Below are positions 15,842-23,928 of a stretch of DNA of 57,354 nucleotides, one piece after another (within the stretch, counting starts at the first letter, position 1; each line of letters opens with the position of its first letter). Source of the DNA: an uncultured Rhodospirillales bacterium (lineage in GTDB: Bacteria; Pseudomonadota; Alphaproteobacteria; Acetobacterales; Acetobacteraceae); assembly GCA_903865895.1 (NCBI GenBank), contig CAIPLM010000042.1:1-57354 (forward strand), given 5' to 3'. The position numbers and the translations under genes were made by a program. The notes under the pieces are model-generated. The model was not told where the DNA came from, searched no databases, and was given only the letters and a program-made list of their open reading frames with translations.

Positions 15842-17014
15842 CTACCGCTCCACGCACATGGCCACGCCCATGCCGCCGCCGATGCAGAGGGTGGCGAGGC
15901 CTTTATGGGCGTCGCGGCGCTGCATTTCGTGGAGGAGGGTGATGAGCACGCGGGCGCCCGAGGCGCCGATGGGGTGGCCGATGGCGATGGCGCCGCCGTT
16001 GACGTTCACCTTGGCGGTATCCCAGCCCATGTCCTTGTTCACGGCGCAGGCCTGGGCGGCGAAGGCTTCGTTGGCCTCGATGAGGTCGAGGTCTTCGTGC
16101 TTCCAGCCGGCGCGCTCGAGTGCTTTGCGGCTGGAGGGGATGGGGCCGGTGCCCATCACCGAGGGATCGACGCCGGCGGTGGCGAAGGAGGCGATGCGGG
16201 CGAGCGGCGTGAGGCCGCGGCGGGCGGCTTCGGCGCCGGACATCATCACCAGGGCGCAGCCGCCGTCATTGATGCCGGAGGCATTGCCGGCGGTCACGGT
16301 GCCGTCCTTGCTGAAGGCGGGGCGCAGCTTGGCCATGGTTTCGATGTTGGAGTCGTGGCGGATGTATTCGTCCTGGTCGACGACGATATCGCCCTTGCGG
16401 CCTTTGATGGTGACGGGGACGATTTCGGAGGCGAAGCGGCCGGATTTCTGCGCGGCGGAGGCTTTGTTTTGCGAGGCGACGGCGAATTCGTCCTGCTGTT
16501 CGCGGGTGATTTGGTAGGCGCGGGCGACGTTCTCGGCGGTGGTGCCCATGTGGTAGCCGTGGAAGGCGTCCCACAGCCCGTCCTTGATCATGGTGTCGAT
16601 GAAGGACATGTCGCCCATTTTCTGCCCGGCGCGGAGATAGGCGGCGTGGGTGGACTGGCTCATGCTCTCCTGCCCGCCGGCGACGACGATGCCGCTTTCG
16701 CCGGTGCGGATCTGTTGGGCGGCCAGCGCCACGGCGCGCAGTCCGGAGCCGCAGACCTGATTGATGCCGAAGGCGGTGGCGGCATCGGGCACGCCGGCGG
16801 CGCGGGCGGCCTGGCGGGCGGGGTTCTGGCCCTGGGCGGCGGTCAGCACCTGGCCGAGGATGACTTCGTCGACGTCGGCGGCCTCAAGCCCGGCCTTGGC
16901 GAGCGCCCCCTGGATGGCGGTGGCGCCGAGCACATGGGCGGCGACGTTCGCGAAGGCTCCGTTGAAGCTGCCGACCGGCGTGCGTGCCGCGGCGACAATG
17001 ACGATATCGTCCAT
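15842..17014 (-). CDS. phaA: Acetyl-CoA C-acetyltransferase (beta-ketothiolase)
   Basis: A 390-residue biosynthetic thiolase that condenses two acetyl-CoA to acetoacetyl-CoA, the first step towards polyhydroxybutyrate. The catalytic Cys88 sits in NQVCGSG, His347 in GHPIGASG and Cys377 in CIGGGMG; length and motifs match PhaA throughout. It lies about 90 bases downstream of the short PHA synthase-like gene on the same strand, and phaR is nearby, supporting a PHA role. A phaB reductase is not found in the window. The symbol is given by motif and context; an acetoacetyl-CoA degradation role cannot be excluded. Confidence 0.92.
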   Translation of the reverse strand: MDDIVIVAAARTPVGSFNGAFANVAAHVLGATAIQGALAKAGLEAADVDEVILGQVLTAAQGQNPARQAARAAGVPDAATAFGINQVCGSGLRAVALAAQQIRTGESGIVVAGGQESMSQSTHAAYLRAGQKMGDMSFIDTMIKDGLWDAFHGYHMGTTAENVARAYQITREQQDEFAVASQNKASAAQKSGRFASEIVPVTIKGRKGDIVVDQDEYIRHDSNIETMAKLRPAFSKDGTVTAGNASGINDGGCALVMMSGAEAARRGLTPLARIASFATAGVDPSVMGTGPIPSSRKALERAGWKHEDLDLIEANEAFAAQACAVNKDMGWDTAKVNVNGGAIAIGHPIGASGARVLITLLHEMQRRDAHKGLATLCIGGGMGVAMCVER

Positions 17015-17104
17015 ATCCGTGTTCTCCTTGCAGGCTTCGCCCGCCTTGGTGTGGCCTCAGTCCCCCGCGCAGTATATCGCAATGCAGCAGGGGTGTCAGC
17101 GCGC

Positions 17105-18304
17105 TCATTCGAGACCCCTGATCCACGCCAGCAACGGCCGCCACAGCACCCGCTCGGCCGAGGCGCCGGCGGCCATGCCGATATGGCCTGCCCTTGGTTC
17201 GATGAGGTGGGCGCGCGCCAGCAGGGCGGCAAGGGGGCGGGCGGATTCCGGCGGCACGATGCGATCGGCAGCGGGCACGGCGACGAGGGCGGGGGCGGTG
17301 ATGCGGGTGGGATCGACCGGCAGCCCGGCGACCCGCCATTCGCCGCGGGCGGTGGCGTTGGCGCCGTACCATTGGCCGAGGGTTTCGCGGGCGACGGGGG
17401 CGGCGAGGGGGATGCCGTCGTTCAGCCAGTCCTCGAGTGCGACGAAGCCGATCGCGCGGGGGCTGACGGGATCGAGGTCCGCAAAGCCGCGGTATTTCGT
17501 CGCGATACCCCAGGGGTCGAGCAGGGCGAACAGCATTTGCAGCATGTCGACCGGGAGGGTGCCGCCGAAGGCGAGGGCGGGTTCGATCAGCGGCAGCATG
17601 GCGGCGAGCCTGCGGGCCGCTTCGGGGTCGGCCGCGTGGAAATCCCAGGGGGTGGCGAGCAGCGCGAGGCCGCGGGCGAGATCGGGGCGGCGTTGCGCCA
17701 AAGCGAGGGTGAGCAGCCCACCCATGCAGTAGCCGGCCAGCACCACCGGTTGGCCGAAATTGGCCACCGCGCGTTCGAGCCGCCCGGCGATATAGTCGGT
17801 GAGGCCGAAGCCGCGCTCGATTTCGCCCGGCCAGCCCCAATCCAGCAGCGTGGCACGCACCCCGTTCGCGGCCATGAAGCGCATCAGCGAGCGGTCGGAC
17901 GCGAGATCGAGCACGTAGGCGCGGTTGACCAGGCTCGGCACGAACAGCACCGGCGGCCCTTCGGCATCGGGGGCGGCATAGTCCAGCACTCGGCTGCCCC
18001 CCTCCGCCCAGATCGCCGGCGGGTCGGCAAGCGTGCGAGCGTAGGGATGGGCGCGATAGGCGGCGATGCCTGTGATCAGCCCGGCATCCTGGCGCAGCGT
18101 CTCGGCCAGCACCTCCTGGCTGAAGGCGGGTTCGCGGCCCTGAAGGGCGGCGGCGATGTCAGCCGCGGCCCGGCTCCATGCCGTCGAGCCGGCGTTCAAG
18201 CTCGGCAACCCGGCGAGCGAGCTCGCCGGCGTGGCGAGCGAGGCGGTCGATTTCAGCATCGCGAGGGTCAGATGCAGCAGCAGCGGGCGCGGCCCGCGGC
18301 GCAT
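17105..18304 (-). CDS. Short PHA synthase-like alpha/beta hydrolase (class III PhaC type)
   Basis: A 399-residue alpha/beta-fold protein. In place of a serine lipase box it has GYCMGG (Cys193), the nucleophile arrangement of PHA synthases, with Asp347 in ADRIVPP and His374 in AGHIGM completing the triad. VPSLVNRAYVLDL and LLDWGWP match the class III PhaC core, which is about 355 residues. It should polymerise hydroxyacyl-CoA. ATG 18304 is chosen because GGGGGAGG lies 11 bases before it; ATGs at 18340, 18328 and 18259 are alternatives. Any of these starts overlaps the upstream small gene by 100-180 bases, which is unusual. A non-polymerising thioesterase or depolymerase role remains possible. 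Confidence 0.75.
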   Translation of the reverse strand: MRRGPRPLLLHLTLAMLKSTASLATPASSLAGLPSLNAGSTAWSRAAADIAAALQGREPAFSQEVLAETLRQDAGLITGIAAYRAHPYARTLADPPAIWAEGGSRVLDYAAPDAEGPPVLFVPSLVNRAYVLDLASDRSLMRFMAANGVRATLLDWGWPGEIERGFGLTDYIAGRLERAVANFGQPVVLAGYCMGGLLTLALAQRRPDLARGLALLATPWDFHAADPEAARRLAAMLPLIEPALAFGGTLPVDMLQMLFALLDPWGIATKYRGFADLDPVSPRAIGFVALEDWLNDGIPLAAPVARETLGQWYGANATARGEWRVAGLPVDPTRITAPALVAVPAADRIVPPESARPLAALLARAHLIEPRAGHIGMAAGASAERVLWRPLLAWIRGLE

Positions 18305-18524
18305 CAGCGGCCCCACCTCCCCCTGCATGGAGGCCGTCATGGCGCGGCAGCGCCTTCATCGCGCTTGCCGCCACCCCTGCCCATATGGCGAGCCAGGTGC
18401 GCCACGTCTCCTGCGCCTCGCGATCGGCGGCCAGCGCCGCCAGTTCGCTCTGCCACAAAGTGATCCAATCCTGCGCCAGTTTGCCGAGATCCGGCGCAGT
18501 ATCTGGCGCATGGGGTTCGCTCAT
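18159..18524 (-). CDS. Small helical/coiled-coil protein, possible PHA synthase partner
   Basis: A 121-residue protein with no family I can name. The N-terminal half is a tryptophan-rich helix (AQDWITLWQSELAALAADRE, then WRTWLAIWAG). An Ala/Gly/Pro-rich linker follows, then a C-terminal coiled coil with heptads (DRLARHAGELARRVAELERR). It is the first gene of the minus-strand PHA unit, divergent from phaR, and its 3' part overlaps the PHA synthase-like gene in a different frame. Class III synthases need a helical PhaE partner of about 350 residues; this could be a reduced PhaE- or phasin-like subunit. That role is inferred from position and composition only. Confidence 0.6.
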   Translation of the reverse strand: MSEPHAPDTAPDLGKLAQDWITLWQSELAALAADREAQETWRTWLAIWAGVAASAMKALPRHDGLHAGGGGAADAPRAAPAAAASDPRDAEIDRLARHAGELARRVAELERRLDGMEPGRG

Positions 18525-18570
18525 CCGCCATTCGTCCTCCGGCGCCCCTCGTCCGTCGCATCACGCGTTG

Positions 18571-18590
18571 GATGTTGCGCTGCATCATGC
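18571..18590. promoter_or_regulatory. Divergent control region of the PHA genes
   Basis: The 100 bases between the divergent starts at 18524 and 18625 contain a TGC-rich stretch (TTGCGCTGCATCATGC at 18575-18590). PhaR proteins of other alphaproteobacteria bind TGC/GCA-rich dyads next to their own gene and phasin genes, so this is the best candidate operator. No clear -35/-10 pair was seen. Low confidence. Confidence 0.25.
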
Positions 18591-18624
18591 TAGCGTGATT
18601 CCCGATCAACCGCGAGTGTGAGCG

Positions 18625-19227
18625 ATGTCGCAGACCAAAGAGACCGACCCGGCCGGCTCCGGCGACAAACCGCCGGTCGTCGTCAAGAAATACGCCAACC
18701 GACGGCTCTATAACACGGAGAGCTCGAGCTATATCACGCTCGATTCGCTCGCTGAAATGGTGCGTGGCGGCCGGGATTTCGTCGTCTATGACGCCAAGAC
18801 CGGCGAGGATATCACCCGCTCCGTCCTCACCCAGATCATCGTCGAGGAGGAGGCCAAGGGCCGCGCTTTGCTGCCCACCGGCTTCCTGCGCCAACTCATC
18901 GGCTTCTACGGTGACTCGATGCAGGGCCTGGTGCCGAATTTCCTGGAGCAATCCCTGGCCAATTTCGGCCGCCAGCAGGAGCAGGTCCGCCAGGCCGTCG
19001 AAAAGACCATGGGCAGCATCTTCCCCTTCGGCAACATCAGCAATCTCGGCAATCTGGAAGAGGTCAGCCGGCAGAACATGGCGATGATGGAGCGGGCGAT
19101 GAGCCTCTTCACTCCCTTCATGCCCGCCGAAGCCCCCAAGCCCGCCGCCCCCCAGGACGAGTCCGAGCGGCTGCGCGCCGAAATCGCTCGCCTCTCGGCC
19201 GAACTCGCCGCACTCAAGAAAGGCTGA
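18625..19227 (+). CDS. phaR: Polyhydroxyalkanoate synthesis repressor
   Basis: A 200-residue PhaR. Residues about 17-80 are the PHB_acc_N DNA-binding domain with the hallmark VKKYANRRLYNTESSSYITL, followed by the PHB accumulation regulatory domain about 85-125 (LLPTGFLRQLIGFYGDSMQ). The C-terminus is a short coiled coil (ESERLRAEIARLSAELAAL). PhaR binds nascent PHA granules and, when free, represses phasin and PHA genes. It is divergent from the small PHA-associated gene and is followed three bases later by a MetX-like hydrolase gene, with which it is probably co-transcribed. Confidence 0.95.
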   Translation: MSQTKETDPAGSGDKPPVVVKKYANRRLYNTESSSYITLDSLAEMVRGGRDFVVYDAKTGEDITRSVLTQIIVEEEAKGRALLPTGFLRQLIGFYGDSMQGLVPNFLEQSLANFGRQQEQVRQAVEKTMGSIFPFGNISNLGNLEEVSRQNMAMMERAMSLFTPFMPAEAPKPAAPQDESERLRAEIARLSAELAALKKG

Positions 19228-19230
19228 TCC

Positions 19231-20244
19231 ATGTCCTGGGCCCAGAATGGCGGCAGCTTCTCCCTCGGAGACCTTGAGGTTCAGAAGGGCGGCGTCATCC
19301 GTGATGCGAAAATCATCTGGCAGAGCCATGGCACGCTGAATGCGGCCAAGGACAACGTCATCCTCTACCCCTGCTCCTACACCGCCACCCACCCCGACAT
19401 GGCCTGGCTGATCGGCCCCGATGGCATCCTGGACCCCACGCGCTGGTTCATCGTCATCCCCAACATGTTCTCCAACGGCGTCTCCTCCTCCGCCGCCGAG
19501 CAAGCGGACTGGCCGACGATCGTGACCTCCTACGACAACGTCACCGCCCAGGCGCGGATGCTGCGCGAGGTGTTCGGCATTGAGCGCCTCGCTGCCGTCT
19601 ACGGCTTCTCGATGGGCGCCCAGCAGGCGTATCACTGGGCCGCCCTGTTCCCCGGCCAGGTCGAGCGCGCCTTCGCCGTCTGCGGCACCGCCCGCACCGC
19701 CACCCACAACAAGGTGTTCCTCTCGAGCCTGCTCCGCACCCTCGAAGCCGCGCCCGAATACATCGGCAACGGCCAGTTCTCCGCCGAACCGCGCAAGGCC
19801 CTCAAGGCCTTCGCCCATATCTACGCCGGCTGGGCGCTGAGCCAGGATTTCTACCGCGCCAACCTTCACCTCACCGCGCTGAAGGCGCCCGATCTCGACA
19901 CCTTCCTTCGCACCGACTGGGAGGAGCGCTACTTCGCCCGCAAGGCAGCCAACCTCTACGCCCAGCTCGTCACCTGGTACAACGGCGATATCAGCGACAA
20001 CCCGCTCTACAACGGTGACCTCGTTGCCGCCCTCAACGCCATCCAGGCTCGCATGCTGCTGCTGCCCGGCCGCACCGACCTCTACTTTCCCCCCGCCGAC
20101 AACGCCGCCGAGCTCCCGCATCTCCGGGTCGGCGAACTCCGCCCGGTGCCCTCGGTGTGGGGCCACCGCGCCGGCAACCCCAACGTCTCGGCCGAGGATT
20201 TCAATTTCCTGAAATCCGCCGTGCGGGAGTGGCTGGATCGCTGA
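19231..20244 (+). CDS. MetX-like alpha/beta hydrolase (homoserine O-acetyltransferase family)
   Basis: A 337-residue alpha/beta-hydrolase of the homoserine O-acetyltransferase superfamily. The nucleophile Ser is in GFSMGAQQAYHWA near residue 128, Asp in GRTDLYFPP near 288, and His in VWGHRAGNP near 311. It is shorter than true MetX (about 370-400) and lacks the typical N-terminal element, so it is more likely a paralogous acyltransferase or hydrolase than the pathway enzyme. AAAGG seven bases before the ATG overlaps the end of phaR, giving translational coupling. Its stop is 18 bases from the end of the convergent aldolase gene. Confidence 0.8.
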   Translation: MSWAQNGGSFSLGDLEVQKGGVIRDAKIIWQSHGTLNAAKDNVILYPCSYTATHPDMAWLIGPDGILDPTRWFIVIPNMFSNGVSSSAAEQADWPTIVTSYDNVTAQARMLREVFGIERLAAVYGFSMGAQQAYHWAALFPGQVERAFAVCGTARTATHNKVFLSSLLRTLEAAPEYIGNGQFSAEPRKALKAFAHIYAGWALSQDFYRANLHLTALKAPDLDTFLRTDWEERYFARKAANLYAQLVTWYNGDISDNPLYNGDLVAALNAIQARMLLLPGRTDLYFPPADNAAELPHLRVGELRPVPSVWGHRAGNPNVSAEDFNFLKSAVREWLDR

Positions 20245-20262
20245 TCCAGCCGCCCGCCGCGC

Positions 20263-20973
20263 TTAGGGCAGGGATCTGCGTCCGGCCTCCAGCAGCATCT
20301 CGCTCACCCAGGGCCCCTCCATTACATCGGCCTGCATGAGCTTCCCCGCCGCGTGCACCCGCCCGGTGATTTCGTCCATCACCTTGACGACCGCGGGATG
20401 GTCGGGCTCGCCGGGAAAACCGAGGCTCTGGGCGAGATCGTTCGGCCCGATGCTGTACATGTCGATGCCCGGCACGGCGAGAATGGCGTCGAGGTTGTCG
20501 ACGGCCGCGCGGTCCTCCAGCAGGGCGATCACCAGCATCTGGGCGTTGGCCTCCCGCAGGAAGGCTGATTTGTCGGGGATGAGGGCATTGTAGGCCGTGC
20601 CGCGATTGCCCCCGAAGGAGCGCATGCCCTCCGGGGCGAAGCGGCAGGCCCGCACCAGTTGCCGCGCATCCTCGGCGGTGGAGACGTGCGGGCCGAGGAT
20701 GCCCATCACCCCGCGATCGAGGTAGCGCAGAATGGTCGAGGCGCCGATATCCGGCACCCGCGCCACGGTGGTGACGCGGTAGAGCTCGGCGGTGCGGCAC
20801 AGCTCCTCCAGGCGCTCCAGATCGAACGGCCCGTGCTCGCCATCGAGGAACACGAAGTCAAAGTCGAGCTTGCCGAGGATCTCGATCACCCAGGGGGAGG
20901 GGAAGGAGAGGTAGTAGCCATAGGCCTTGCGCCCGGCGCTGGCGGCGGCCTTCACGCGGTTGGGGTGGTTCAT
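20263..20973 (-). CDS. HpcH/HpaI-family aldolase
   Basis: A 236-residue metal-dependent class II aldolase related to HpaI, GarL and RhmA. Motifs are FLDGEHGPFD near residues 40-50 (catalytic His and nearby acid), a phosphate/substrate loop around GPHVSTAEDAR, metal-binding Glu in ALLEDR and IGPNDLAQSLG. These enzymes cleave 2-keto-3-deoxy sugar acids to pyruvate and an aldehyde. A GAGGGAG ribosome site precedes the ATG. It is the last gene of the sugar-acid cluster, 13 bases after a mannonate dehydratase-like gene, so 2-keto-3-deoxygluconate or a similar acid is the likely substrate (inferred). Confidence 0.88.
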   Translation of the reverse strand: MNHPNRVKAAASAGRKAYGYYLSFPSPWVIEILGKLDFDFVFLDGEHGPFDLERLEELCRTAELYRVTTVARVPDIGASTILRYLDRGVMGILGPHVSTAEDARQLVRACRFAPEGMRSFGGNRGTAYNALIPDKSAFLREANAQMLVIALLEDRAAVDNLDAILAVPGIDMYSIGPNDLAQSLGFPGEPDHPAVVKVMDEITGRVHAAGKLMQADVMEGPWVSEMLLEAGRRSLP

Positions 20974-20986
20974 GGTGCTTGCTCCC

Positions 20987-22039
20987 TCAGGCGCCCTTGA
21001 AGTCCATCATCCGCAGCAGGCCCTGCATGTAGCCGATGGCGTGCGCCCGGCCGCGATGGTTCCAGTCGCTGTCGCCGATCATGTGCGGCACGTGGTCATC
21101 GAGCAGGAAGCCCTTGAAGCCGTTGGTCTTGAGCAGCCACATCACCTCGGCGGGGTCGAAATTGCCCTCGCCGATGAAGCACTCGGTGAAGTTCGGCACG
21201 GTGCCCTGCACGTCGCGGAAATGGGCGTAGTGGATGCGCCCCTTGGGGCCGAAAAACTCGATCATCTCGCGCACGTTGACGGCCCCGCCGACCATCTCGG
21301 AGCAGCAGCCGAGGCAGAGGTTGAGCCCCCAGGCCGGGCTGTCCGGGTTCAGCGCCCAGGCGCGCTTGAAATCCTCGGGCTGGCGGAAAATGCGCGCCAC
21401 ACCGCCGAGCATAGCCACCGGTGGGTCATCAGGGTGCAGGGCGATCTTCATGCCCTCTTCCTCGGCCACCGGCAGCACGGCGTTGATGAAGTAGCGGTAA
21501 TTGTCGAACATCCGCTCGGCATCCACCACCGGCTCATTGCGGCCGAACACCGGCATCGTCTCGAGCCGCCCGAGGCCGGAGGGGAGGAACTGGCGCAGAT
21601 CGTCGGCGTTCTCCATGGCATCCACCACCGCCATATCGAACTGGGTGGCGCCGGCGCCACCGCGGGCGGGGGCCATGCGCTCGGTGCGCCACACCGAGTT
21701 CGGCATGAAATGCAGCCCGAGGATGGGGATGCCGGCGCGGGCCATGTTGCGCAGCGTGGTCTGGTAGTGCTCGATCTGCTCGTCCCGCCCGGGCAGGCCG
21801 AGCAGCGCCTTGTGGTAGAAATGGGTCGGCACGTTCTCGATCGCCTCGATCTCGAGCCCCTGGGCGGCGGCGGTCTCCACCAGGCCGCGCAGGTCCTTGT
21901 ATTCCCAATGCGTGTCGCCCGGCAGGCTCGGCGTGTTGAGCTGCAATCCCTTCACCCCGAGTGCGGCGGCGAAGGACATCTTGTCCTCGGTCAGCGCGTG
22001 GAACTGCCCCACCGCGACCCTGATTCCCGTGTCAGCCAT
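20987..22039 (-). CDS. Mannonate dehydratase-like protein (UxuA family)
   Basis: A 350-residue TIM-barrel protein of the UxuA family, which dehydrates D-mannonate to 2-keto-3-deoxygluconate with Fe2+ or Mn2+. Metal- and substrate-binding residues are visible in ALHPDDPP (His near 199), LGCCSEM (Cys), IHYAHFRDV (His) and LLDDHVPHM. Proven UxuA proteins are about 350-400 residues. A GAGGGAGAA site stands nine bases before the ATG. The gene lies between the sugar permeases and an HpaI-type aldolase, matching a sugar-acid degradation route. Some paralogues act on other sugar acids, so I give no symbol. Confidence 0.88.
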   Translation of the reverse strand: MADTGIRVAVGQFHALTEDKMSFAAALGVKGLQLNTPSLPGDTHWEYKDLRGLVETAAAQGLEIEAIENVPTHFYHKALLGLPGRDEQIEHYQTTLRNMARAGIPILGLHFMPNSVWRTERMAPARGGAGATQFDMAVVDAMENADDLRQFLPSGLGRLETMPVFGRNEPVVDAERMFDNYRYFINAVLPVAEEEGMKIALHPDDPPVAMLGGVARIFRQPEDFKRAWALNPDSPAWGLNLCLGCCSEMVGGAVNVREMIEFFGPKGRIHYAHFRDVQGTVPNFTECFIGEGNFDPAEVMWLLKTNGFKGFLLDDHVPHMIGDSDWNHRGRAHAIGYMQGLLRMMDFKGA

Positions 22040-22067
22040 CGATGTTTTCTCCCTCTCGCAAAGCCGT

Positions 22068-22898
22068 TCAACCCTTCACCGAACCCGCCGCCAGCCCCTG
22101 CACCATGAAGCGCTGGGCGACGAAATACAGCACCATCAGCGGCAAGGACGACAGCACCGCGCCCGCCATCAGCGGCCCCCAGGGCAGCACGTCCGACGTG
22201 ATGAGATAATTCAGCCCGAGCGGCGCGGTGCGCGCGCTCTCCGAGGTGATCAGCACCAGCGCCAGCAGCAACTCGTTCCAGGCGCCGGTGAAGGTGAAGA
22301 TCGCCACCGCGGCGAGGCCGGGCACCGAGAGCGGCAGCACGATGCGGATCAGCGCGCCGAGGCGCGTCAGCCCGTCGATCATGCCCTGCTCCTCGAGCGC
22401 GCGCGGCACCGAGCGGAAATAGCCCTGCAATAGCCAGGTGCTGAGCGGCAGGGAGAAGGTGAGATAGACCAGCACCAGCCCGTAGAGCGAATTGCCGAGC
22501 TGCAACCGCGCCATCAGGATCGAGAGCGGGATGAACAGCAGCGAGGTCGGCGTCAGGTAGGCGAACAGGATCAACCGCCCGATCACGCCGCGGAAGCGGG
22601 TGCGGAAGCGCACCATCGAATAGGCGGCGATGGATGAGACGGCGAGCGAGATCACGGTAACGCACCCGGCGACGATGAGGCTGTTGAGGATGTTGTCGAG
22701 GAAGCCCTTGTCGTCGAGCAATTGGCGGTAGTTGTTGAGGGTGAACACCTGCGGCCACAGCGCCGGCGTGCGGTAGATCTCGCGCGGCAGTTTCAGCGAG
22801 GTGATGATCATCCAGTAGACCGGGAACAGCACGATCAGCACCGCGATGCCGAGGACGGCATAGGTGAAGATGCGGCCGAGGAGGGCTTGGCGTTTCAT
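22068..22898 (-). CDS. Carbohydrate ABC transporter permease (MalG type)
   Basis: A 276-residue inner-membrane permease with six predicted helices, beginning at residues 8-30 (IFTYAVLGIAVLIVLFPVYW). The EAA loop is at about 185-205 (ALEEQGMIDGLTRLGALIRI). An upstream in-frame ATG at 22946 would add 16 residues coded inside the palindromic repeat and is not credible; MKRQALLG at 22898 is the natural start, though its ribosome site is weak. It pairs with the permease at 23038-23928, from which it is separated by the 114-base repeat. Its stop lies 28 bases from the dehydratase start. Confidence 0.9.
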   Translation of the reverse strand: MKRQALLGRIFTYAVLGIAVLIVLFPVYWMIITSLKLPREIYRTPALWPQVFTLNNYRQLLDDKGFLDNILNSLIVAGCVTVISLAVSSIAAYSMVRFRTRFRGVIGRLILFAYLTPTSLLFIPLSILMARLQLGNSLYGLVLVYLTFSLPLSTWLLQGYFRSVPRALEEQGMIDGLTRLGALIRIVLPLSVPGLAAVAIFTFTGAWNELLLALVLITSESARTAPLGLNYLITSDVLPWGPLMAGAVLSSLPLMVLYFVAQRFMVQGLAAGSVKG

Positions 22899-22920
22899 GC
22901 CAAGCACAGGCAAGGCAAGC

Positions 22921-23034
22921 GGTTCTTTTTTGAAAAAAAGAACCAAAAAACTTTTGTCCGATTGCTGCGCGCCATCCCGGGAGTGCGCGAAGCAAACGGA
23001 TAAAAAGTTTTTGCTTCTTTTTTCAAAAAGAAGC
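22921..23034. repeat. Palindromic repeat, copy 2 (inside a transporter operon)
   Basis: A 114-base nested imperfect palindrome. The left hairpin is GGTTCTTTTTT...AAAAAGAACC (22921-22944) and the right one GCTTCTTTTTT...AAAAAGAAGC (23013-23034). The outer arms between them (CAAAAAACTTTTGTCCG and CGGATAAAAAGTTTTTG) also pair, and the centre is TCCCGGGA. It nearly matches copy 3 at 48117-48232 at both ends. It stands between two permease genes of one importer, both on the minus strand, where a terminator would split expression. Confidence 0.85.
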
Positions 23035-23037
23035 CCT

Positions 23038-23928
23038 TCATTCCTCCTCCCCCCGCTGCATCATCGTGGTGCCGGCGAAGACGAGGATGGCGAGCACCGG
23101 CAGCATCGCCACGGATACCGCCGCCGCTTCGCCGATGCGCTGGGTCTGCATGCCGAAATAGGCCAGCACGGGGAAGACGATGGTGGCATCCGACGGGCCG
23201 CCCTGGGTGAGCAGCCAGACGTTCTCGAAGGAATTCGCCGTCCAGATCGAGGAGAGCAGGGTGGTGACGATCACCACCGGGCGGATCGCGGGCCAGGTCA
23301 CCGCCCAGAAGCGCTGCCAGGCGCTGGCGCCATCCACCCGCGCGGCCTCGTAGAGTTCGAGCGGGATGTTTTGCAGGGCGGCGAGGATGGAGACGAACCA
23401 GAACGGGAAGCCGCGCCACACCGAGGCGGCGATCACCGCGGGCATGGCGGTGGAGCGCTGGCCGAGCCAGTCGACCACCTCGGGCCAGATGCCGCTCGCG
23501 GTCAGCAACAGGTTCAGCCCGCCGCCGATCGGCTGGTAGATCACCCGCCACACCAGGAAGGCGACGAAGGCCGGCATCGCCCAGGGCAGCATGAGGGCGG
23601 AGCGCAGCAGGCCGCGCCCGGGCAGGCGCTGGTTGACCAGGAGGGCGAGGCCAAGGCCGATCGCCAGTTTGAGCGCATCGGAGGCCACGACCAAAACGAC
23701 GGTGTTCTGGATCGCCGCCGAGAACGCCGGCGATTGGGCGAGGTAGCGGAAATTGCCGAGCCCGATCCACTGCCCGTCATTGCCCACCACGCGATCGGTG
23801 AAGGACACGTAGATCGCGTAGCCGAACGGGTAGGCCACCAACCCCGCCAGCAGAATGCTGACGGGGAGGAGCAGCGTGTAGGCGAAGCGGGTCTCGGATG
23901 AGCCGAAGATGGCCCTCGCCGCGCTCAC
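23038..23928 (-). CDS. Sugar ABC transporter permease (MalF/UgpA type)
   Basis: A 296-residue inner-membrane permease with six helices and the EAA loop LYEAARVDGASAWQRFWAV near residues 200-218. It starts with GTG at 23926-23928, overlapping the stop of the binding-protein gene (GTGA), so both are co-translated. The short extracytoplasmic part after helix 1 is of normal size, unlike its counterpart at 2028-3056. The stop is directly followed by the palindromic repeat, which separates it from its partner permease at 22068-22898. Confidence 0.9.
   Translation of the reverse strand: MSAARAIFGSSETRFAYTLLLPVSILLAGLVAYPFGYAIYVSFTDRVVGNDGQWIGLGNFRYLAQSPAFSAAIQNTVVLVVASDALKLAIGLGLALLVNQRLPGRGLLRSALMLPWAMPAFVAFLVWRVIYQPIGGGLNLLLTASGIWPEVVDWLGQRSTAMPAVIAASVWRGFPFWFVSILAALQNIPLELYEAARVDGASAWQRFWAVTWPAIRPVVIVTTLLSSIWTANSFENVWLLTQGGPSDATIVFPVLAYFGMQTQRIGEAAAVSVAMLPVLAILVFAGTTMMQRGEEE

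Noticed and set aside
12452-18463. A 2003-codon open frame on the plus strand
   Set aside because: Only its first ~110 codons have gene signals; the rest is antisense to the aldo/keto reductase, MetY fusion, phaA and PHA synthase genes and is His/Gly/Arg-rich, as expected from GC-rich antisense.
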